Below, piece after piece: positions 1 to 4,369 of a DNA stretch of 5,727 nucleotides. Location of the stretch: positions 1 through 5,727 of the forward strand of contig JAFQNM010000258.1 of assembly GCA_017395885.1 (NCBI GenBank). The letters run 5' to 3'. Below the pieces are notes generated by a model. That model had not been told where the DNA came from. It saw nothing but the letters and a program-made list of their open reading frames with translations, and did not search any database. Origin of the DNA: Clostridia bacterium (GTDB lineage Bacteria; Bacillota; Clostridia; Oscillospirales; CAG-272). Every line of letters begins with the position of its first letter. Positions within the stretch are counted from its first letter, which is position 1. The translations under genes were made by a program, and so were the position numbers.

Positions 1-144
1 AGAGCCGTTGCCCTCAAAAATGCTTCCGGCAGCTATTGCCTCGCCTCCCGGCAGGGCGATGATCAGTGCAGTTACCGCAGCTATTGCAAGAGCAATAATA
101 CCCCAGAGCTTCAGAGTTGTTCCTTTTATTGAGCATATAAACAT
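1..144 (-). CDS. N-terminal part of a membrane-anchored or secreted protein (runs off the window)
   Basis: Partial gene: only the first 48 codons are present, reading leftward from an ATG at 144-142 and continuing past position 1 in frame. An AAGGAAGG Shine-Dalgarno (complement of 155-162) sits 10 nt upstream of the ATG. The visible protein starts MFICSIKGTTLKLWG, then has a hydrophobic helix of about 18-20 residues (roughly residues 13-31, rich in Ile, Ala, Leu), then a Gly/Ala/Ser-rich stretch. Short basic start plus one hydrophobic segment fits a signal peptide or single-pass N-terminal anchor, with the rest outside the cell. From memory, the MF-(I/V)-x-S-x-K-x-(S/T)-x-LK opening resembles small clostridial proteins with a DUF4830 domain, but the domain itself would lie outside the window, so this is only a suggestion. 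It is divergent from the regulator gene at 204, which makes it a candidate target or partner of that regulator. Confidence 0.72.
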   Translation of the reverse strand, partial: MFICSIKGTTLKLWGIIALAIAAVTALIIALPGGEAIAAGSIFEGNGS

Positions 145-203
145 ATTAATACCGCCTTCCTTTCTTTTGTTTAATACTATGTTTTAGCGGAGAGCTTTAG
201 AAC
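145..203. promoter_or_regulatory. Short divergent intergenic region
   Basis: Only 59 bp separate the two divergent start codons. It holds both ribosome binding sites: AAGGAAGG for the leftward gene (complement of 155-162) and GGAGAG at 189-194 for the rightward regulator, 9 nt before its GTG. No convincing -35/-10 pair is seen on the plus strand. On the minus strand a weak TAGTAT (complement of 174-179) lies 17 nt from TTCTAA (complement of 197-202); this is poor. Any promoter for either gene must overlap this space or the start of the opposite gene, so the two genes are likely to influence each other's transcription. Confidence 0.35.
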
Positions 204-764
204 GTGATACTTATAGTTGATAATACAAAAAGAAAAATGAGGAGTGAGATCGTTTCCTCATTCTTTAAAAACGGGATCCCCATTGCCGTTTCGGATACGG
301 AGCACATGGACATTTATCTGCCCTGTGACCGGATCATAGTAACGGAGAGGTATATTCTTGAGGATGTAAAATATCTTGCGGCGATGTACGGAAAAAGTGA
401 GGTGACCCTCTATGATGAGAGCGTCAGCCTTGGCGATTTCGTTTTGCAGATATACAACGAGCATCTTAGAAAGAGATGTGAAGGGGAGGGGCACCGAAGA
501 GTTGAGCTTAAAGGCAGCTCCTTTACGTTTTTCAGAAAAAGCGTATTTCTCACGGGAACTGAGATGCGTATACTCAGAATGCTTCTTTATTATAGAGATT
601 GGGTCAGTGCCGAAAGGATTTCTCTCTACTGCCTGAGAGGCTCAAAGGCTGACGGGGCATCTGTTGCGGTTCACGTTTGTAATATAAACAGAAAAATGAA
701 GGCTGCTACAGGCTTTGAAATGGTTGAGAAGAAGAGATACAGCGGATATAAAATTATGGAATAG
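204..764 (+). CDS. Atypical response regulator: degenerate receiver plus OmpR/PhoB-type winged-helix domain
   Basis: A predicted cytoplasmic DNA-binding protein of 186 residues, shorter than the usual 220-240 of OmpR-family regulators. The GTG start at 204 is chosen because GGAGAG lies 9 nt upstream and the protein then opens with MILIVDN, like the first beta strand of a receiver domain. The N-terminal half (about 1-95) is receiver-like but degenerate: the acidic pair is Asp6-Asn7, and at the expected phosphoacceptor position the third-strand motif reads CDRIIVTE, placing Thr47 where Asp is normal. The C-terminal half (about 100-186) matches an OmpR/PhoB winged helix: strand plus LTGTEMRILRMLL (116-128), VSAERIS (134-140), the recognition-helix region VAVHVCNINRKMK (154-166), and the wing with SGYKI near the end. 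No histidine kinase is nearby, so it probably acts without classical phosphorylation. Its target is unknown; the divergent gene at 144 is the obvious candidate. The fold is fairly sure, the role is inference. Confidence 0.85.
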   Translation: MILIVDNTKRKMRSEIVSSFFKNGIPIAVSDTEHMDIYLPCDRIIVTERYILEDVKYLAAMYGKSEVTLYDESVSLGDFVLQIYNEHLRKRCEGEGHRRVELKGSSFTFFRKSVFLTGTEMRILRMLLYYRDWVSAERISLYCLRGSKADGASVAVHVCNINRKMKAATGFEMVEKKRYSGYKIME

Positions 765-796
765 AAAAACCGCACCGAATATTCGGTGCGGTTTTT
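765..796. terminator. Bidirectional rho-independent terminator between the regulator and malQ
   Basis: Perfect 32-bp palindrome: the left arm AAAAACCGCACCGAAT (765-780) is followed directly by its exact complement (781-796). In RNA this gives a GC-rich stem closed by a short AAUAUU-type loop and followed by a run of U in either direction. It begins one base after the regulator stop codon (762-764) and ends two bases before the malQ stop codon (798-800), so one element can serve both convergent genes. Confidence 0.93.
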
Positions 797-797
797 C

Positions 798-2234
798 TCA
801 TTTTGTTCTTGAATAGAGCCTGTTCCAATAAATGAATTTTTCCTTATAGATAGTCTTTAACTGTTCCTTTGTAACTCGGTAGGACCAGTTACCCTCTGCG
901 ATTCCCGGCTTGTTTATACGGGTATCACGGCCGTAGAGGAGCAGGTCCTGAACGGGGAGCATAAGAAGACCGGCGTGGCTTTGGAACATGGTTCTCAGCA
1001 TATGGTTATAGCTGTCGTCAAGATGCTCTCCCGAAAAGCCGCAGTAGTCAAAGAGGCGGCGGCGTGTGCCGGGGTCAAGCTCCCAAACGTAGCCAAGCAG
1101 GGTATTGTTATCGTGTGTTCCGGTATAAGCAACGCAGTTGTTGATATAGTTGTGGGGCAGGTGAGGATTGTTTGAGGTGTCAAGAAACGCAAACTGTAGA
1201 ACTCTCATTCCGGGGAATCCGCTTTCCTCAACGAGCTGCTCGACCTCAGGAGTGATATCGCCAAGATCCTCAGCAATTATAAGCTTGCCCTCACATATAG
1301 GCTTGATGGCGTTTATAAGGTCCATACCGGGACCCTTGACCCACTTGCCGTTTCTGGCGGTGGTCTCCGTTGCGGGAATGGAGAAGTAAGACTCTATTCC
1401 TCTGAAGTGGTCAATACGGACTCCGTCAAAGTTTTCCAGCATAAAGGCCATACGCTCACGCCACCAGGAGAAGCCGTCCTCCTTCATTTTATCCCAGTCG
1501 TAGAGGGGATTGCCCCAGAGCTGTCCGTCCTCGGAGAAGTAGTCGGGGGGAACACCTGCAACGCTTGAGGGGTTCTTATCGGGGTCAAGCTGGAACTGGT
1601 CGGGAGCGGCCCAAACGTCTGCAGAATCCCATGCAACGTAGATGGGGATATCACCTATAATGCTGATGCCTCTGGAGTTTGCATAGTCCTTTATCTCCTT
1701 CCACTGAGAGAAAAAGGCCCACTGGCAGAATCGCCAGAGCTTAAGTGTTTTCTCATCCGGGGTATCAATTGTCCATTCGTTCCAAGGAAGGTCGTTGTTT
1801 GCGGCCTTAAGTGCCATATAAAGGCAGAACTCCTCAGTTCTGGGATGAGCCTTCATAAATTCGTCGATGCAGGAAGTATCCTTCATTCTGTCGGCTGCCT
1901 TTGCAAGAAGGGGAAGGCGCTCAGCTGCAAGTCTTTCAAACTCACAGGCAAAGGGGGTCCTTTGATATGCGCTCTCCAACTCCTCCTTTGTGATAAGACC
2001 TACCTTATGGAGCATGGGAAGGTCTATGAAATAGGGGTTTCCGGAGAAGGCGCTGTAGGATTTGTAGGGAGAGTTTGCCTCATCGGGAAGGCAGAAGGGA
2101 AGAGTTTGCCAATAGGAGAAGCCGCAATCTGCGAGAAAATCTACCCATTCTCTTGCGGCCTCGCCGAAGGAGCCCTCTGAATGGTCTCCCCAGAGAGACG
2201 AGATGTGAAGAAGCACACCGCTTGCACGTTTCAT
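798..2234 (-). CDS. malQ: 4-alpha-glucanotransferase (amylomaltase / disproportionating enzyme, GH77)
   Basis: This cytoplasmic enzyme transfers alpha-1,4-glucan segments between maltodextrins, releasing glucose and making longer chains for phosphorylase in maltose, starch or glycogen use. It is 478 residues long, normal for the compact bacterial form (about 500). The GH77 signatures are all visible: SPYKSYSAFSGNPYFIDL (55-72); GVRIDHFRG with the nucleophile Asp275; LIIAEDLG with the acid/base Glu322; and YTGTHDNNT with the third carboxylate Asp375. The 47- and 53-residue spacings between these agree well with known amylomaltases, as I recall them. There is no signal peptide. The ATG at 2234 is preceded by AAAGGA with 8 nt spacing, and a strong promoter lies just upstream (2272-2300). 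No malP phosphorylase or maltodextrin transporter gene is adjacent, so it appears to be a stand-alone unit; it is separated from the upstream MATE gene by a terminator. The 3' end is covered by the shared palindrome at 765-796. Confidence 0.97.
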   Translation of the reverse strand: MKRASGVLLHISSLWGDHSEGSFGEAAREWVDFLADCGFSYWQTLPFCLPDEANSPYKSYSAFSGNPYFIDLPMLHKVGLITKEELESAYQRTPFACEFERLAAERLPLLAKAADRMKDTSCIDEFMKAHPRTEEFCLYMALKAANNDLPWNEWTIDTPDEKTLKLWRFCQWAFFSQWKEIKDYANSRGISIIGDIPIYVAWDSADVWAAPDQFQLDPDKNPSSVAGVPPDYFSEDGQLWGNPLYDWDKMKEDGFSWWRERMAFMLENFDGVRIDHFRGIESYFSIPATETTARNGKWVKGPGMDLINAIKPICEGKLIIAEDLGDITPEVEQLVEESGFPGMRVLQFAFLDTSNNPHLPHNYINNCVAYTGTHDNNTLLGYVWELDPGTRRRLFDYCGFSGEHLDDSYNHMLRTMFQSHAGLLMLPVQDLLLYGRDTRINKPGIAEGNWSYRVTKEQLKTIYKEKFIYWNRLYSRTK

Positions 2235-2271
2235 AAGTCAATTCCTTTGCTTTTTTTAATATATTACTATT

Positions 2272-2300
2272 ATTATAACAAAAACTCAGCCCATAATCAA
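2272..2300 (-). promoter_or_regulatory. malQ promoter (sigma-A type, extended -10)
   Basis: On the minus strand, TTGATT (complement of 2295-2300) is followed after exactly 17 bp by a consensus TATAAT (complement of 2272-2277), with TG one base before it (TGTTATAAT). The predicted start of transcription is near 2265, leaving a leader of about 30 nt with the AAAGGA ribosome binding site. The -35 box lies inside the loop of the hairpin that terminates the MATE gene, and the -10 box begins four bases beyond the hairpin's T-run side. Confidence 0.75.
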
Positions 2301-2314
2301 GTAGAGCTGAGTTT
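2276..2314 (-). terminator. Rho-independent terminator of the MATE gene
   Basis: Reading leftward, AAACTCAGC (complement of 2306-2314) pairs perfectly with GCTGAGTTT (complement of 2282-2290), a 9-bp stem with a 15-nt loop, followed by TTGTTA so that the T-run reads TTTTTGTT. It starts 7 nt after the MATE stop codon (2322-2324). The stem is shorter and the loop larger than in the other three terminators of this window, so some read-through into malQ is plausible. Confidence 0.75.
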
Positions 2315-2321
2315 ATTGTAT

Positions 2322-3731
2322 TTACTTGTTTTTTTTCATCTGCTCAAGAGCAAGCTTGCCCTCGGGAGTAACGGGATGGATCCATTTTCCCGATGCGAAA
2401 TACCAGAGGCAGAGAGCAGTTTTTGGTATATCCTCGGAGAGATACATACAAAGAAAAACGATCTCAAAGGGCACGCCTGAAAGGCTTAATATTACCGTCA
2501 GAGGGATGGAGATAAACCAAAGCGCCGAAACGTCGCATATCATGCCTGTTTTAGGGTCTCCGCCGGGGCGGAATATGCCGACGATAGTGAGATATGGAAC
2601 GTTTCTCAGGGGCATATTAAGTGCATATATGAGAATACAGTAAAGTGCGCTGCTCACAGCAACGTCTGTATATTCTCCGCTGTAGGTGAACAGAGATACC
2701 AGGGGCGAGCGGAGAAGGATAAGGCCAAGAGAGGTGATAAGGCTGAACAGGGGCATAACAAACAAAAATCTTGTTGCATCCTCACGGGCGCCCCTTATAT
2801 CTCCTGCACCTATCGATTTTCCGACAATGATGCTGCAGGCATTGCAAAGACCAACGATGAATACGAATGCAAGGTTTTCTACCGTTCTGAGAATGGTAAC
2901 GCCTGCATAGGCCTCAACGCTGAGGTTGGATAACGTTATGTTAAGAACTGTTGTGCCAAGGGCAAATACTCCCTCATTGAGAACTGCGGGCAGGGTCTTT
3001 CTCATAAAGGCAGAGAACTGCTTTCTCGTAAATATAAAGAGCTTTTTCAGTGAGGCAACAACTATGTTTTTCTGAATCAGGCAGGTGGCAAGAAGAGCTG
3101 CGGTAGTCACCCAGCAGGAAAGGCTCGTTGCAAGGGCTGCACCGGCGGCACCCATCTCGGGCAGTCCGAGCCTGCCGTATATAAGGCCGTAGTTAAGAAC
3201 TGCGTTAAGACCTGCATTAAATACGGAAAGCACCATAGGCAGGCGAACTTTTTCTGTTGAACGAAGCACCGTATACAGTGTGAAGTTCAGAGCGTATGCA
3301 GGGTATGAGAAGCAGGCATAGCGGATATAAGAGGAACCCGTTTTGATAACGGCCTCGTCCTTATTGAAAATGGATAGTATGGCCTCCGGGAAAAGGGCAC
3401 CGATAATAAAGAACAGAAGGCCCGTGCCTATCGCAAGCATAAGAGCCATGCCCTCTGTTCTATGGATGGCTGATCTGTCCCTGCCTCCCCAGTACTGGGA
3501 AACGAAAAGGGCAGTTCCCGATGCAAGGCCGAAGATGACGATGTTGAAAAGCCACGTATACTGAGATGCCATTCCAACTGCGGAAAGGGTCTGAGAGCCG
3601 AGGCCTGCTACCATAAAGGTATCTATTAGTGAGAATGAGGCGGCCATCAGATTCTGGAGAGCTATGGGAAGGGCAAGGGGGATAGCTGTTTTCCAGAACG
3701 GCTTGTGGAAATAAAGTGATCTTATATTCAT
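2322..3731 (-). CDS. MATE-family multidrug/cation antiporter
   Basis: An integral membrane efflux protein of 469 residues, of the normal MATE size (about 450), with roughly twelve hydrophobic segments in two similar halves. The first half opens with the family-typical FWKTAIPLALPIALQNL (12-28), SFSLIDTFMVAGLG (32-45) and ALFVSQYWGGRD (74-85); the second has LPAVLNEGVFALG (247-259) and IIVGKSIGAGDIRGAR (301-316), the counterpart of the first-half SQYWGG region. Such proteins export drugs, dyes or metabolites in exchange for Na+ or H+; substrate cannot be read from the sequence. Start: I use the ATG at 3731 (protein begins MNIRSLYFHK) with GAGGA 4-5 nt before it. The frame stays open upstream to a TTG at 3785, but that extension is only 2 nt from the rplS stop, has no well-placed ribosome binding site, and its codons lie in the rplS terminator hairpin. 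No private promoter is visible between that hairpin and the ATG, so expression may depend on read-through from rplS or a promoter inside it. Confidence 0.92.
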   Translation of the reverse strand: MNIRSLYFHKPFWKTAIPLALPIALQNLMAASFSLIDTFMVAGLGSQTLSAVGMASQYTWLFNIVIFGLASGTALFVSQYWGGRDRSAIHRTEGMALMLAIGTGLLFFIIGALFPEAILSIFNKDEAVIKTGSSYIRYACFSYPAYALNFTLYTVLRSTEKVRLPMVLSVFNAGLNAVLNYGLIYGRLGLPEMGAAGAALATSLSCWVTTAALLATCLIQKNIVVASLKKLFIFTRKQFSAFMRKTLPAVLNEGVFALGTTVLNITLSNLSVEAYAGVTILRTVENLAFVFIVGLCNACSIIVGKSIGAGDIRGAREDATRFLFVMPLFSLITSLGLILLRSPLVSLFTYSGEYTDVAVSSALYCILIYALNMPLRNVPYLTIVGIFRPGGDPKTGMICDVSALWFISIPLTVILSLSGVPFEIVFLCMYLSEDIPKTALCLWYFASGKWIHPVTPEGKLALEQMKKNK

Positions 3732-3745
3732 ATTTTCCTCGCAAC

Positions 3746-3775
3746 AAAAAATCTCCTCCTTGCGGAAGAGATTTT
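3746..3775 (-). terminator. Terminator or attenuator after rplS
   Basis: Reading leftward, AAAATCTCTTCC (complement of 3764-3775) pairs with GGAGGAGATTTT (complement of 3748-3759) over 12 bp with one G-U pair, closed by a GCAA tetraloop, and two more T residues follow, giving six T in a row. It begins 11 nt after the rplS stop and ends 14 nt before the MATE ATG. It therefore should end most rplS transcripts and limit MATE expression to read-through. Confidence 0.85.
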
Positions 3776-3786
3776 GTTTGTTCAAA

Positions 3787-4131
3787 TTACTGAACCTGCT
3801 CCTTAACCTTAGCAGCCTTACCTACTCTGTCGCGGAGGTAGTAGAGCTTGGAACGTCTAACCTTACCGAGACGAACGATCTCAACCTTAGCTACATGGGG
3901 AGAATGGAGGGGGAAGGTCTTCTCAACGCCGCAACCGTAAGCAACTCTGCGGACAGTGAATGTCTCAGAAATGCCGCCGCCGTGACGAGCGATTACTGTA
4001 CCTTCGAAAATCTGGATTCTCTCTCTGGAACCCTCACGGATAAGATTGTGGACCTTGATTGTGTCGCCCACATTGAACTGAGGAGCATCAGCTCTCAGCT
4101 GCTCGCTTGCAAAAGCCTGAAGTTTTGTCAT
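3787..4131 (-). CDS. rplS: 50S ribosomal protein L19 (bL19)
   Basis: Complete 114-residue ribosomal protein of the large subunit, lying at the interface with the small subunit; the family is usually about 115 residues. Conserved blocks are plain: [11 protein letters not shown] (19-29), [21 protein letters not shown] (33-53), [23 protein letters not shown] (56-78) and the C-terminal signature [20 protein letters not shown] (89-108). The ATG at 4131 is chosen because AAGGAG lies 8 nt upstream and the protein then has the family's length; the frame remains open up to 4248 but those codons precede the predicted transcription start. The usual neighbours rpsP, rimM and trmD are absent on both sides, so rplS is a single-gene unit here, with its own promoter at 4220-4248, a foldable leader, and a strong terminator immediately downstream. 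Confidence 0.98.
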   Translation of the reverse strand: MTKLQAFASEQLRADAPQFNVGDTIKVHNLIREGSRERIQIFEGTVIARHGGGISETFTVRRVAYGCGVEKTFPLHSPHVAKVEIVRLGKVRRSKLYYLRDRVGKAAKVKEQVQ

Positions 4132-4213
4132 TTTGACTTCTCCTTTTTCTTTTGGTTCCGAAACGTTCATACTGAGCTGCATTGGACCGTTCGGGCGGAC
4201 TTTGCCGCATACG
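4132..4213 (-). ncRNA. Putative structured 5' leader of rplS
   Basis: The leader from the predicted transcription start (about 4213) to the ATG is about 82 nt, long for a simple ribosome binding site. Two adjacent helices can form: GCGG/CCGC closing a CAAAGU loop (4195-4208), and directly next to it CCGAACG pairing with CGTTTCGG with one bulged U (4188-4194 with 4158-4165), enclosing a 22-nt loop. The helices abut, so they could stack. Autoregulatory leaders are known upstream of ribosomal protein genes, and an L19 leader class is described in Firmicutes; whether this is that class or another cannot be told from one sequence. The Shine-Dalgarno lies 3' of the second helix, in an A-rich stretch. 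Confidence 0.4.
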
Positions 4214-4219
4214 AATGGA

Positions 4220-4248
4220 ATTATAGCACATCTTTTTACCGATTGCAA
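4220..4248 (-). promoter_or_regulatory. rplS promoter (sigma-A type, extended -10) with upstream A-tracts
   Basis: On the minus strand TTGCAA (complement of 4243-4248) lies 17 bp before a consensus TATAAT (complement of 4220-4225), preceded by TG to give TGCTATAAT. Two runs of seven A (complement of 4252-4258 and 4262-4268) lie just upstream of the -35 box, one helical turn apart, where an UP element would bind the RNA polymerase alpha subunit. The predicted transcription start near 4213 rules out the longer rplS start at 4248. Confidence 0.85.
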
Positions 4249-4291
4249 TAGTTTTTTTAGCTTTTTTTAAATAAATTTTCGAATAAATCCA

Positions 4292-4320
4292 TTGAAAGAA
4301 AAGTTTTACTGTGGTAAGAT
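4292..4320 (+). promoter_or_regulatory. Promoter of the GH29 gene
   Basis: TTGAAA at 4292-4297 and TAAGAT at 4315-4320 are separated by 17 bp, with TG one base before the -10 box (TGGTAAGAT). The transcription start would be near 4327, giving a leader of about 43 nt. It is back to back with the rplS promoter, the two -35 boxes being 43 bp apart. Since transcription begins after 4320, the open frame's earlier TTG codon at 4292 cannot be the translation start. Confidence 0.65.
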
Positions 4321-4337
4321 GATTATAGCATTTTTTG

Positions 4338-4356
4338 TTTCTGTTTTCAACAGAAA
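4338..4356 (+). promoter_or_regulatory. Perfect dyad in the GH29 leader, possible operator
   Basis: TTTCTGTT (4338-4345) and AACAGAAA (4349-4356) form a perfect 8-bp inverted repeat around a 3-bp centre. It lies between the predicted transcription start (about 4327) and the Shine-Dalgarno AAGGAG (4359-4364), the position expected for a repressor site controlling a sugar-use gene. As RNA it could also form a weak AU-rich hairpin ending just before the ribosome binding site. No matching regulator gene is in the window. Confidence 0.4.
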
Positions 4357-4369
4357 AGAAGGAGTATTT

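Noticed and set aside
2257..2266. TAATATATTA palindrome in the malQ leader
   Set aside because: A 10-bp A/T-only palindrome in an A/T-rich leader is expected by chance, so I do not call it an operator.
3460..3747. A 95-codon minus-strand frame starting at TTG 3747 with AAGGAGG 7 nt upstream
   Set aside because: The Shine-Dalgarno match is part of the rplS terminator stem, the frame overlaps the MATE start out of frame, and the Pro/Ser-rich product resembles nothing known to me; it is most likely an accident.
3732..3785. An 18-residue N-terminal extension of the MATE protein from TTG 3785
   Set aside because: It starts 2 nt after the rplS stop without a well-placed ribosome binding site and its codons form the terminator hairpin; MATE proteins normally start close to the first membrane helix, as from 3731.
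4132..4248. A 39-residue N-terminal extension of L19
   Set aside because: L19 is about 115 residues, the ATG at 4131 has a good AAGGAG, and the extension begins upstream of a strong predicted transcription start.
3760..4251. A 163-codon plus-strand frame opposite rplS
   Set aside because: It is a mirror of the highly conserved rplS gene, with no ribosome binding site and no recognisable product.
4292..4369. A 26-residue N-terminal extension of the GH29 protein, partly hydrophobic and suggestive of a signal peptide
   Set aside because: The TTG at 4292 is the -35 box of the predicted promoter, the extension contains the dyad and the Shine-Dalgarno, and the ATG at 4370 has ideal spacing.
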